DNA from: Alphaproteobacteria bacterium
GTDB lineage: Bacteria; Pseudomonadota; Alphaproteobacteria; 16-39-46; JABJFC01
NCBI GenBank assembly: GCA_018662925.1
Contig: JABJFC010000011.1
Location: 1-36,339 of the forward strand
Length of the DNA: 36,339 bases
Reading direction: 5' to 3'
Of this stretch, positions 1 through 7,697 are shown one piece after another; positions within the stretch are counted from its first letter, which is position 1, and each line of letters begins with the position of its first letter. Under the pieces are notes generated by a model. The model did not search any database and was not told the DNA's origin. It saw nothing but the letters and a program-made list of their open reading frames with translations. The translations under genes and the position numbers were made by a program.

Positions 1-183
1 TTCTTCCATTGATGCAGGGTCTTTGTGGGTACCTGATCCACCAAAATCCTTAGTTGGATCAACGAACAGCACCGAATCTAATTTCTCAATGACAGTATCG
101 CTATTTTTAGCCAACGCAAGATGAGCCGTTGTGGACAAGAGCCCAGCAACCAAAGCAATAGATAAAACAGATTTGTACCCCAT
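1..183 (-). CDS. Secreted paralog-family protein, copy 1 (N-terminal part, cut by window edge)
   Basis: Only the first 61 codons lie in the window; the rest is beyond base 1. The reading frame starts with ATG at 183-181, preceded on the minus strand by an AGGGAGAAG ribosome binding site. The encoded signal peptide and following residues are the same as in the complete gene at 456-1448 except for one substitution, Leu for Phe, in the signal peptide (base 120 versus 1385). The function is unknown. It is the third member of a tandem family with the genes at 456-1448 and 1650-2597. A TATAAT-like -10 hexamer sits at 241-246 on the minus strand. Confidence 0.8.
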   Translation of the reverse strand, partial: MGYKSVLSIALVAGLLSTTAHLALAKNSDTVIEKLDSVLFVDPTKDFGGSGTHKDPASMEE

Positions 184-213
184 GAATCTTCTCCCTATAA
201 AGCAACTATTCTT
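1..213. repeat. Segmental duplication, copy A (matches 1266-1478)
   Basis: Bases 1-213 match 1266-1478 with one visible mismatch (120 versus 1385). The match covers the 5' coding part of the secreted gene, its ribosome binding site and a little upstream sequence, then stops abruptly. Similarity continues only weakly for about 20 bases. Because the window begins inside the match, its true length is unknown. Confidence 0.95.
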
Positions 214-369
214 TATCACCTCTCTTCATGGTAACAGATAATTATATAAAATAACAAATTTTTCTCTATTTAGCGCTTGTTTTAAAGTAAAAATAGAGGC
301 GATATAGAGAGCATGAAGTTCACTTGCGACTGAATGGAAACAAACCAATATGGTCGTTAGTATGCCAAT

Positions 370-415
370 ATGGTAATTAAACTTTGAGCTCCATGGTTAT
401 TGAACTTTGAGCTCC
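370..415. repeat. Two tandem 23-bp repeats
   Basis: Positions 370-392 and 393-415 are adjacent 23-bp units differing at two positions; both end in AACTTTGAGCTCC. Just upstream a 10-bp word (CCAATATGGT) occurs at 345-354 and 365-374. The sequence lies between two members of the secreted family. It could be a regulatory array or the remnant of a mobile-element end carrying repeated transposase sites. No transposase gene is visible nearby. Confidence 0.75.
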
Positions 416-455
416 TATAATTTTCCTACATTAAGAAGGATGGCCCTGAAAATTA

Positions 456-1448
456 TCAGTGAACAGCATTAAGTTCATCCTGCATGTCTTGGTAGTCACC
501 TGCAAACTGCGGGTCGGCTGTCTTAAGATCTTCCAGGGTTTGGATATGCTTTTGTCGCAGATTCTTGACTTTTTGTTTCTCTGCTTCAGTTCCAGTTTTG
601 TTGACTTTTTCCGTCGCCCAAATCAAGTTACGACCCAACAAATTTGCTTGGTACAGTTTGTTGTCCCAATGTGCGTTTGTACCATTGTTATTTCCATGAT
701 CTTGTTTAAGGGCAGCTAATGAAGGATGTACCTGATCTTTTTGTTGGCCATACTGATCGTTTATGAACCTGTGAGCTTTAGAAAGAGCACCCTCTTGAGG
801 GTTTCCAGCTCCTCCTTCGGACAAAAAACGGGCAAAATAATTTGACGCTTGGTCAAATTGCTGTTTTGTACTGGGGAGGCGGGCTATCCCCCTGTGATGC
901 TGAGCAGCAGGCTGGGTTAGTCTATAATTTTGTTGATTCCACAGTGCTCTCGCTACATTCCGCTGAACCAGGCCATCATAGTCTATTTTACGTGCCTTCT
1001 CAGCCACTTTCGTCGATTGGTCTCGACGCTTCTGTCCATGGGGTTTATGTGTTTTAGCAGACTTAAGGACATGAGCCACCGCTTCTGGTGAAATACCAGG
1101 TTTAAGAATGGCGCCAGCTCCAATAACCTTGACAGCTCTGGAGTTGTCTAAAACTTGTCCACCGGATTTTTTAGAGAAATATTGGGATAAGTCGTCCCGC
1201 TCTTCTTGTGTTCCGTCTATAATATAAGCTTCGGTATATTCGTCTGTTTCGAGCAAAGCTTTTGCTTCTTCCATTGATGCAGGGTCTTTGTGGGTACCTG
1301 ATCCACCAAAATCCTTAGTTGGATCAACGAACAGCACCGAATCTAATTTCTCAATGACAGTATCGCTATTTTTAGCCAACGCAAAATGAGCCGTTGTGGA
1401 CAAGAGCCCAGCAACCAAAGCAATAGATAAAACAGATTTGTACCCCAT
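456..1448 (-). CDS. Secreted protein of tandem paralog family, copy 2
   Basis: The 330-residue protein has a Sec signal peptide (basic start, hydrophobic core, cleavage probably after the ALA at residues 23-25). A conserved module of about 105 residues follows. It contains an (A/S)MEEAK-type helix, a YTEAY strand and a SPEAVA motif, and all three recur in the paralog at 1650-2597. The middle is basic and Gln/Asn-rich and diverges from the paralog; the last 40 residues again show weak similarity (an LRQKHIQTL-like helix and an acidic end). The start is supported by an AGGGAGAAG site. No catalytic motif or known family is recognised. Location is probably periplasmic or exported; a host-directed role is only inference from the tandem expansion. 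Confidence 0.8.
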   Translation of the reverse strand: MGYKSVLSIALVAGLLSTTAHFALAKNSDTVIEKLDSVLFVDPTKDFGGSGTHKDPASMEEAKALLETDEYTEAYIIDGTQEERDDLSQYFSKKSGGQVLDNSRAVKVIGAGAILKPGISPEAVAHVLKSAKTHKPHGQKRRDQSTKVAEKARKIDYDGLVQRNVARALWNQQNYRLTQPAAQHHRGIARLPSTKQQFDQASNYFARFLSEGGAGNPQEGALSKAHRFINDQYGQQKDQVHPSLAALKQDHGNNNGTNAHWDNKLYQANLLGRNLIWATEKVNKTGTEAEKQKVKNLRQKHIQTLEDLKTADPQFAGDYQDMQDELNAVH

Positions 1449-1478
1449 GAATCTTCTCCCTATAAAGCAACTATTCTT
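1266..1478. repeat. Segmental duplication, copy B (matches 1-213)
   Basis: This is the second copy of the near-identical block at 1-213, inside and just upstream of the secreted-protein gene at 456-1448. Near identity at synonymous positions points to recent tandem duplication or gene conversion. Confidence 0.95.
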
Positions 1479-1649
1479 ATTATCTTCTTCTATGGTAACA
1501 AAAAAATAACAAAAGGGGAATTTTTTAATTTCTATGTTTGGAGAGTATTCGGAAATAGGAAAAGACCAGCAACTCCAGTATGGAAATCAATTTAAAACAT
1601 GCCCCCTTAAATTTTATGGCTTGGGTTTTATGCCACTCTCATCCCACTC

Positions 1650-2597
1650 TCATCCCTGTGGATGCAGGAGGGCATCTTCAAAGTCATCTAGCTCATCATC
1701 TGTCCAATCCATATCTTCAGGGCGTGCGAGGTTTTGCAATTGTCTTTGCCTGACCTCCTTTACGTGATCTCGGACCTTTTTGATAAGATACTGTTTTGCG
1801 TCGTCAGAGCTATCTTGGAAATAATTTGCGAGGTCGCGACGGTAAATGGTATCTGCTTTGAACATGTGGACATATGGAAAAGCAGTTCTATCAATATTGT
1901 CTTTCTTTACAACCAGACCCTTCACGTTTTTCAAGGCTTTCTGCGCCTCCCAGTGGGTTATATCACTCGGATTTTGAAAAAAAGCAATTTCCTTTTTTTT
2001 AGCTTGCTCGAGTTGTCGGCCTGCCAGTTCCCCCCATCTTAGAAATCCATCATCCGGAAAGTCCCTGTATACGACAGTCGGTACTGGAGTTTGTGCCTGT
2101 ACCACAACTGATTTGGATACATCCCTTTTAGTCGTTTCCGGTTCGCTTACTTTTAGATCTTTTTTGTGAGCCTTATGCTTTTTTGGCTTCTCCAAAGTTG
2201 CAGCTACTGCTTCAGGTGAGGCGAAAGCTTCAATCGAGCGACCAGTCCCGTATATATGGACCGTTTTATCGTTTCTAAGAACCTCCCCCTTTATTTTGCT
2301 TGAGAAAAATCCGGCCACTTTTTTGCGAAGTTCCTTGTTGGCTCCAAAAACATACGCCCCCGTGTAATTTCCGGATTTGAGGAGTTTCTTTGCTTGTTCC
2401 AAAGATACAGGGCTTTCGGATGTCCCCTTTCCATCAAAGGGAGCATCTGGGTCGATCCATAGAATAGCATCTAATTTTTCAATAGCTGTATCGCTATTAT
2501 CAATAAGATCGTCGATATCTTTCGCCTCTGCAACATGGGCTGCCACGAATAGGACCCCTGCAACTAACGCAATAGATAAAACAGATTTGCACCCCAT
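1650..2597 (-). CDS. Secreted protein of tandem paralog family, copy 3
   Basis: The 315-residue protein has a signal peptide nearly the same as copy 2 (MG.KSVLSIALVAG) with cleavage near residue 25 (AEA). It shares the N-terminal module: DTAIEKLDAIL, SLEQAKKLL, YTGAYVFG and SPEAVAATLE correspond to motifs of the gene at 456-1448. A Lys/His-rich linker (about residues 130-150) leads into a divergent, probably helical C-terminal half with a strongly acidic end. A GGGGGAGAGG ribosome binding site precedes the ATG, and a TATAAT hexamer lies at 2643-2648 on the minus strand, so it probably has its own promoter. Function unknown; it is the most diverged of the three visible members. Confidence 0.8.
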   Translation of the reverse strand: MGCKSVLSIALVAGVLFVAAHVAEAKDIDDLIDNSDTAIEKLDAILWIDPDAPFDGKGTSESPVSLEQAKKLLKSGNYTGAYVFGANKELRKKVAGFFSSKIKGEVLRNDKTVHIYGTGRSIEAFASPEAVAATLEKPKKHKAHKKDLKVSEPETTKRDVSKSVVVQAQTPVPTVVYRDFPDDGFLRWGELAGRQLEQAKKKEIAFFQNPSDITHWEAQKALKNVKGLVVKKDNIDRTAFPYVHMFKADTIYRRDLANYFQDSSDDAKQYLIKKVRDHVKEVRQRQLQNLARPEDMDWTDDELDDFEDALLHPQG

Positions 2598-2642
2598 GAA
2601 TCCTCTCCCCCTTAAAGAGATACTTTTTTAGTGCCTGTTTTG

Positions 2643-2648
2643 ATTATA
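2643..2648 (-). promoter_or_regulatory. -10 hexamer for the secreted gene at 1650-2597
   Basis: The minus strand reads TATAAT about 45 bases upstream of the ATG. No good -35 is present at 16-18 bp, so this is a partial promoter call. Confidence 0.45.
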
Positions 2649-2677
2649 GCAAAGAGGCAATAAAAAGTGGTTTTTTT

Positions 2678-3196
2678 TTAGGTTTTCTTCACATCCTTAG
2701 TCTCTGGAAGTTGGAGAGGAGCGCTTTTGGCACCGGCTTGGGCAATGGGAATTTCCAGGGTGATCTGGCCGGCTCTTTCAAAAAAGAGGGTGAGGGTGAG
2801 ATTTTCGCCTTCCTTTAACGGATTATAGAGGCCCATGAGCATGATGTGTTTGCCTCCTGGGGCAAGGGAAGCACTGGTTTTAATAGGCAAGTCAATGGAT
2901 TCTACGGTACGCATTTTCATGACTTTGCCTTCTTTGACCGTATTATGAAGCTCTACACTACGGGCTAAGGGACAGGCCACGCCCACGAGTTTATCATTGG
3001 AGCTCCCAGCATTCTTTAAATCCATGAAGATAGCGCCGTTTTTGCCAGTGGTCGCTCTTGAGAAAGGGCCGCTGATATGGATATTTTTAAAATTCGTAGA
3101 TTGTGGCAAAAGCATTTTGGCACAGAGAAAAGTAGGCGTATGGGAAACGCAGACGATAAGACAAAACAATATGGACAACTGAATTTTTTTACACAT
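2678..3196 (-). CDS. PCu(A)C family periplasmic copper chaperone
   Basis: This is a DUF461/PCuAC protein of 172 residues. The family binds Cu(I) in the periplasm through a His/Met site and delivers it to cytochrome oxidase. The expected pattern is visible: ELHN (His), then VMKM (Met), then HIMLMG (His and Met) near the end of the beta domain. The start at 3196 is preferred over the longer frame from 3256: it has an AAAGAGGTG site at the right distance and gives a signal peptide directly (MCKKIQL followed by a hydrophobic stretch, cleavage near CAK). It is transcribed divergently from the Zn/Mn importer operon. No SCO or oxidase genes are adjacent. Confidence 0.88.
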   Translation of the reverse strand: MCKKIQLSILFCLIVCVSHTPTFLCAKMLLPQSTNFKNIHISGPFSRATTGKNGAIFMDLKNAGSSNDKLVGVACPLARSVELHNTVKEGKVMKMRTVESIDLPIKTSASLAPGGKHIMLMGLYNPLKEGENLTLTLFFERAGQITLEIPIAQAGAKSAPLQLPETKDVKKT

Positions 3197-3322
3197 GGAA
3201 CACCTCTTTGACTCATGGGATAGCTCTTTATTGGCTCCTTTTTTACCAACTTGCATTTGAAAAAGTAAGAGGCAAAATTTAGGAAGTGGGTTGAGAGCAA
3301 GATCATTGTTTATTGAAAAATC

Positions 3323-3350
3323 TTGACAATTATGCGTGAGAAGCTCTTAT
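3323..3350 (+). promoter_or_regulatory. Candidate promoter of the metal ABC operon
   Basis: A perfect TTGACA at 3323-3328 is followed after 16 bases by TCTTAT (3345-3350, four of six consensus positions). The predicted transcription start falls in the first of three 14-bp repeats, which suits repression by a protein bound there. Confidence 0.5.
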
Positions 3351-3391
3351 TTATGATCAACTGTTTATGGTCACTTGTTTGTGATCAGGGG
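3350..3391 (+). repeat. Three tandem 14-bp repeats, operator candidate
   Basis: Units are 3350-3363 (TTTATGATCAACTG), 3364-3377 (TTTATGGTCACTTG) and 3378-3391 (TTTGTGATCAGGGG), contiguous and in the same orientation, with consensus TTTRTGRTCA. They lie between the candidate -10 and the first ribosome binding site of the metal importer operon. They do not look like the alphaproteobacterial Zur palindrome as I know it, so the cognate regulator is unknown. Confidence 0.65.
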
Positions 3392-3415
3392 ATTTGATTT
3401 TCTGAGGTTTGTATA

Positions 3416-3526
3416 ATGAGTGCTCCATTCTCTCAAGGTCCATTTTTGCAAGGTATATGGCAGCGAATAGGCGTAGTTCTTATCCCCATAGTCTTGTTGT
3501 GGGCCTGTGTGTTTTGGGCTGTGTAA
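3416..3526 (+). CDS. 36-residue single-span membrane peptide leading the metal ABC operon
   Basis: An ATG at 3416 is preceded by GAGG at 3404-3407 (spacing 8) and opens a 36-codon frame. The frame ends in TAA at 3524-3526, and the ATPase ATG begins at 3526, a TAATG overlap typical of translational coupling. The peptide has a polar N-terminus (MSAPFSQGPFLQG) and one hydrophobic span from about residue 18 to the end (VVLIPIVLLWACVFW). I do not recognise a family. It may be a small importer subunit or a coupling leader. Its good ribosome binding site and exact overlap argue that it is translated; the ATPase has no good site of its own. Confidence 0.55.
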   Translation: MSAPFSQGPFLQGIWQRIGVVLIPIVLLWACVFWAV

Positions 3527-4293
3527 TGCCAGAGAAGCAAGAACAGTACATATCCTTGGCGCCTCAGATTTCCTTGAAGGATATACAGGTGTCCTATGGG
3601 GCTGTTGTGGCACTCCAGAGTGTGACAGGGACGTTCCCGAGTGGGAGTTTGACGGCTATTATTGGTCCCAATGGCAGTGGAAAAAGCACTCTTGTAAAAG
3701 TTCTATCCAGCTTCGTGCGTCCTCAAAAGGGCAGTTTTTCCATCAAATGCACTTCCGAAACCCCAAGTAGAAAAAAATCCCACATTGCTTATTTGCCTCA
3801 ATCGTCCCAAGTGGATCGTACATTTCCCATCACAGTGGAAGAACTCGTTTCAACGGGTTTGTGGGTCCAAACGAAAGGATTTGATGCCATTACGCCTGGG
3901 TCAAGACAGCGCATTGCAGATGCCTTGCATACAGTTGGCATGAAGGGCAGTGAAAATAGGTCTTTGGACGCTCTTTCGGGCGGTCAATTCCAACGGATCT
4001 TATTTGCGCGCCTTATTTTGCAGGATGCGGCACTGATCCTATTAGACGAGCCCTTTACGGGAATTGATGAAAAGACCGTCAAGGATCTTATGGCACTGGT
4101 TCTGGAGTGGCACAAACAAGGCCGAACGATCATTGTGGTAATGCACGATTTGGCCATGGTGAGAAAGCATTTTCCCTATACGCTTCTTTTGTCCCGCAAA
4201 GTTGTGTCTTGGGGGGAAACGGATACTGTTCTAACAGAAAAAGACAAGGCCCATATTCCAGTGTGTTTTCATGAGGCTGATAGCTATGTATGA
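3526..4293 (+). CDS. znuC: Zinc/manganese ABC importer, ATP-binding protein
   Basis: This 255-residue ATPase belongs to the metal (ZnuC/MntB/TroB) branch. Visible motifs are Walker A GPNGSGKST (47-55), a Q-loop at YLPQSS (89-94), signature LSGGQFQR (150-157), Walker B ILLDEPF (171-177) and the switch histidine in VMHD (205-208). The frame is open upstream to a TTG at 3409, but homologous proteins begin close to the ATG at 3526, which overlaps the stop of the small peptide gene. The permease and binding-protein genes follow directly. Zinc is favoured over manganese by the binding-protein ligands; the gene symbol is by family. Confidence 0.88.
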   Translation: MPEKQEQYISLAPQISLKDIQVSYGAVVALQSVTGTFPSGSLTAIIGPNGSGKSTLVKVLSSFVRPQKGSFSIKCTSETPSRKKSHIAYLPQSSQVDRTFPITVEELVSTGLWVQTKGFDAITPGSRQRIADALHTVGMKGSENRSLDALSGGQFQRILFARLILQDAALILLDEPFTGIDEKTVKDLMALVLEWHKQGRTIIVVMHDLAMVRKHFPYTLLLSRKVVSWGETDTVLTEKDKAHIPVCFHEADSYV

Positions 4294-5161
4294 TTTTTTC
4301 TTTGCACCCTTCATAGAGCACTTGTTCCTAAAGCGTGCCATGGTGGCCTGTATGGCTCTTGCCCTTGGGGCGGGCCCAGTGGGAGTCTTTTTAGTCCTGA
4401 GGCGTATGAGTCTCTTGGGGGATGCTCTTTCCCATTCCATTCTCCCCGGCGTGGCCATTGGTTTTTTCATTTCGGGCTTGTCCCTTACGGTTATGAGTCT
4501 TGGTGGGTTTATAATGGGACTTGTGGTGGCGCTGTTGGCAGGCGTTGTTTCTCGGGTGACTCAATTACGTGAGGATGCCAGTTTCGCTGGCTTTTTCCTT
4601 ATTTCTTTGGCTTTGGGTGTGACGCTGGTTTCCATGAAGGGGAGCAATGTGGATTTGTTGCATATCCTATTTGGGACCATATTGGCCGTAAACGTGGATG
4701 CATTGCTGCTGGTCGCGGGGGTGGCAACCCTTACTCTCATTGTTTTAGCGACCATCTATCGACCTTTGATTCTGGAGTGTGTGGATCCAAATTATTTCAA
4801 ATCGGTTTCTGGGGCGGGAGGATACTATCATATTATCTTTTTAATGCTGGTGGTTGCTAATCTCGTTGCCGCTTTTCAGACATTGGGGACTCTTATGGCC
4901 CTGGGGCTTATGATGTTGCCGGCCATTGGGGCTAAATTCTGGGCAAAACGGGTTTGGAGCATGATTCTGGTGTCCTTTCTGTTTGCTTCGAGCTCGGGCT
5001 ATTTGGGGCTTTTGATTTCTGTCCATGCAGGGTATCCCTCTGGACCCTCTATCATTTTAGTAGCAGGTGTTTTATACATATTGTCTTTATTGGTTGGAAC
5101 TCAGGGGAGTTTGCGGACACTTAGAGCTGGAAAGCGGCCTGCCTCCCCGAAAATAAGTTAG
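4286..5161 (+). CDS. znuB: Zinc/manganese ABC importer, permease
   Basis: A 291-residue ABC-3 family permease with about eight hydrophobic spans. The family signature LRRMSLLGDALSH occurs near residue 40, and a GTLMALGLMMLPA stretch near 210 matches the conserved coupling region. The start at 4286 is chosen because GAGG lies nine bases upstream and homologs begin with the MYDFFFAPF-like segment; a start at 4271 would add five residues. It overlaps the ATPase gene by 8 bases, indicating one transcript and a matched complex. Confidence 0.9.
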   Translation: MYDFFFAPFIEHLFLKRAMVACMALALGAGPVGVFLVLRRMSLLGDALSHSILPGVAIGFFISGLSLTVMSLGGFIMGLVVALLAGVVSRVTQLREDASFAGFFLISLALGVTLVSMKGSNVDLLHILFGTILAVNVDALLLVAGVATLTLIVLATIYRPLILECVDPNYFKSVSGAGGYYHIIFLMLVVANLVAAFQTLGTLMALGLMMLPAIGAKFWAKRVWSMILVSFLFASSSGYLGLLISVHAGYPSGPSIILVAGVLYILSLLVGTQGSLRTLRAGKRPASPKIS

Positions 5162-5173
5162 AATTTTTTGAAA

Positions 5174-6124
5174 ATGATGCGTTTTTTTCTCAGCTTAGTG
5201 TTGTTCTGTGGGCTGCTCTCGTCCGAGGGGATGGCAATGGAGCAAGTTCCTCTTAAAGCAGTAGCAACGTTTAGTGTGCTTGGTGACTTGCTAAAGGCTG
5301 TTGGGGGAGAGCATGTTCATGTTGATAGTATCGTAGGGCCCAATGGAGATGCACATGTGTATGAGCCATCAATCCGGGATGCTAAGGCACTTGCCAATGC
5401 AGACTTAGTCTTTACAAATGGTCTTGGGTTTGAAGGGTGGATGAATCGCCTGATAGAAGCTTCGGGATATAAAGGCACGGTGATTGTGGGGGCTAAAGGC
5501 GTTAGACGCCGGTATGATCCTATCCAGGAGAAAGAAATACTTGATCCCCATGCTTGGCATAGCATTTCCAACGTGAAACAATACATTCACAATATTGCGC
5601 AGGCGCTTGCTCAAAAGGATCCGATCCATGCAGATTACTACGAATCTAGAAAAAAGGCTTATTTGAATAAACTGGAAGACTTGGATCAATGGATTCGGAC
5701 AGCCATTTCAAATATCCCAACGGAAAAACGTAAGATCGTGACTCTTCATGATGGATTCGGTTATTTTGGAGAGGACTATGATGTTGAGTTTTTGGCGCCC
5801 CTTGGCATGAGTACAGAATTTGAACCCTCGGCTCAAGATCTAGTGAATCTTATTCAAAAGGCCCGTCGTTATGGTATCAAGGTCATTTTTCTAGAGAATA
5901 TTTCCAGCCCTAAGCTTATGGAGCAAATTGCGAGTGAAGCTGACTCTACGATTGGGGGGATCGTTTACTCAGATGCTTTATCTGAACCAACTGAGGCTGC
6001 AGGGACTTATTTGAAAATGATGAAGCATAATGTGAATCAGTTTCTTCAGGCCATGAAGGCTTCAACTGGGCCGTCTAGCAAGACAACCATTCTTCAAACT
6101 TCTGGTCCCGGTCACAGACACTAA
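5174..6124 (+). CDS. znuA: Zinc/manganese ABC importer, periplasmic binding protein
   Basis: A TroA/ZnuA-family solute-binding protein of 316 residues with a signal peptide (cleavage near residue 21). The metal ligands are visible as His61 (DAHVYEPS), His126 (DPHAWH), His192 (TLHDGFGYF) and Asp267 (YSDALS). A His in the third position is typical of zinc-type members, where manganese binders usually carry Glu. The His-rich loop of classical ZnuA is missing; only a GHRH tail ends the protein. A TTG at 5168 in the same frame is an alternative start; no strong ribosome binding site helps. The last 50 bases overlap a convergent gene. Confidence 0.88.
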   Translation: MMRFFLSLVLFCGLLSSEGMAMEQVPLKAVATFSVLGDLLKAVGGEHVHVDSIVGPNGDAHVYEPSIRDAKALANADLVFTNGLGFEGWMNRLIEASGYKGTVIVGAKGVRRRYDPIQEKEILDPHAWHSISNVKQYIHNIAQALAQKDPIHADYYESRKKAYLNKLEDLDQWIRTAISNIPTEKRKIVTLHDGFGYFGEDYDVEFLAPLGMSTEFEPSAQDLVNLIQKARRYGIKVIFLENISSPKLMEQIASEADSTIGGIVYSDALSEPTEAAGTYLKMMKHNVNQFLQAMKASTGPSSKTTILQTSGPGHRH

Positions 6125-6491
6125 AGTGAGATAGGTCTAAGGCATGGCCTTCCAAAATTGAATCATCGTACAGAGTTGCTCGATTTTGTGAGGCAATTTC
6201 TTGGAGTTTTTTGTGGGCGGATTGTGATCCCGTGAACAGGACGTGTTTAAGGTCACATCGGAGGGCTGAGAGAACATGGCCTGATTTGTCTCCACAGTCC
6301 AAGATCATAGGAGGGAGCGTAGAAAATGTTTTCTGACACTCTTTTACCAGGGATACAAAGTATCCCACACCCATAGAGGCGGCGCCAAATGGTGGTGTGA
6401 GCCCGAAGATATTCTGTCGGTCTGTGTTTTCAAGTGCTTTAAATACCCATTGGCACTGATCTAAATTGTGAACAATAAAAATTTTAGTCAT
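6075..6491 (-). CDS. Hypothetical protein of 138 residues
   Basis: No signal peptide or membrane span. The protein has an N-terminal MTKIFIVHN strand, a Gly/Ala-rich GAASMGVGYF segment near residue 40 and a central DCGDKSGHVLSALR stretch followed by VLFTGS, suggesting a small alpha/beta fold. I do not recognise a named family with confidence. It converges with the zinc binding-protein gene and overlaps its 3' end by 50 bases. An AGGA lies 11 bases before the ATG. The continuous frame and protein-like composition support it as real. Confidence 0.65.
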   Translation of the reverse strand: MTKIFIVHNLDQCQWVFKALENTDRQNIFGLTPPFGAASMGVGYFVSLVKECQKTFSTLPPMILDCGDKSGHVLSALRCDLKHVLFTGSQSAHKKLQEIASQNRATLYDDSILEGHALDLSHFSVCDRDQKFEEWLSC

Positions 6492-6626
6492 TTCAGCGTG
6501 ATCCTATCTTCATTCGTTTCCTTGGCACAACAAGTATATTCATGGAGTGTATATAAAAATCATGATAGGTGGCACAAACTGTGTTAGGGTTGGGACTGTA
6601 GAAAATAAAGGATACGAAGGGAACTT

Positions 6627-7547
6627 ATGGATACAATTCCTCTTTGGCCATGGATTGTTTTCAATGTCGTTATAGCTCTTATTCTCGCCGTAGATTTGGG
6701 TGTTTTTAGGAAAGTTTCCCGAGAAGTGGAGATGAAAGAGGCGGGATGTTGGACTCTTTTTTGGGTTCTTTGCGCCATTGGCTTTAATATCTTAATCTAT
6801 TTCTGGCGGGGCCCCCAGCCTGCGCTGGACTTTTTTACGGGTTATTTAATTGAAGAATCCTTAAGCATCGATAATATTTTTATTTTCGTTGTTGTTTTTA
6901 GCTTTTTCAAAACGCCCTGTCAGTTTCAGCATCGTGTCCTTTTTTGGGGAGTGATAGGTGCTTTGACTATGAGAGCTCTCCTGATTTCAGTTGGGATCGT
7001 TTTCATAGAGCAAATTCACTGGAGCTTTTACCTCTTTGGCATTTTTCTCGTTTTGACGGCCTTGAAGTTCTTTTGGCATCGTCATGAAGAGCCTCATTTG
7101 TCAGAAAATATTTTACTCCAAAAAGTTAAGTCTTTCTTGCCCATGACGAAGACATATCACCAAGAGAAATTCTTTGTGCGATCCAAAGGTAAGATATTGG
7201 CAACCCCTCTCTTCTTGGTACTGCTAACGATCGAGGGGACGGATCTTATTTTTGCCGTGGATTCTATTCCAGCAATTTTTGCCATCACGCGGGATCCTTT
7301 CATTGTTTATACTTCTAATGCTTTGGCCGTGTTAGGATTGCGGTCGATGTACTTTTTGTTAGCAGGGGTTGTAAAGAAGTTTTACTACCTTCGACATGCT
7401 CTTTCCTTTATTTTGGGGCTAGTGGGGACAAAGATGCTACTTATGGATGTGTATCCCATTTCCACCTGGCTTTCTCTGTCCCTCATTTTGGTGGCGATCG
7501 TTATTGCGATCATTGCTTCTTATCGCCATGAAAGTCATGCAAAGTAG
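6627..7547 (+). CDS. TerC/Alx family integral membrane protein
   Basis: A 306-residue protein with about nine hydrophobic spans. TerC-family hallmarks are present: YLIEESLSIDNIFIF near residue 80 and EGTDLIFAVDSIPA near 195, with acidic residues inside membrane segments, and an SNALAVLGLRSMYF segment following. Members are linked to metal efflux (manganese, for Alx/MntP-like homologs) or tellurite resistance. An AAGGGAA site precedes the ATG. The 135-bp leader was checked for a yybP-ykoY-like manganese riboswitch and none was recognised. Proximity to the Zn/Mn importer fits metal homeostasis but does not fix the substrate. Confidence 0.88.
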   Translation: MDTIPLWPWIVFNVVIALILAVDLGVFRKVSREVEMKEAGCWTLFWVLCAIGFNILIYFWRGPQPALDFFTGYLIEESLSIDNIFIFVVVFSFFKTPCQFQHRVLFWGVIGALTMRALLISVGIVFIEQIHWSFYLFGIFLVLTALKFFWHRHEEPHLSENILLQKVKSFLPMTKTYHQEKFFVRSKGKILATPLFLVLLTIEGTDLIFAVDSIPAIFAITRDPFIVYTSNALAVLGLRSMYFLLAGVVKKFYYLRHALSFILGLVGTKMLLMDVYPISTWLSLSLILVAIVIAIIASYRHESHAK

Positions 7548-7697
7548 TTGGCTTTATTTATTTTATAGTTGAATTTTTTTTGTTTCCGATAGATGATAAT
7601 ACTATGTAGGGTGAGAATAATAATAAATCTACAGTGGGAAGTATAAAGAAAATAGGCAGAGTTTTTATATCAGCCGGGTTTTTAAAGGGGAGTTCCG

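Noticed and set aside
6492-6626. Possible yybP-ykoY manganese riboswitch before the TerC gene
   Set aside because: The conserved motif elements of that riboswitch could not be found in the 135-base leader.
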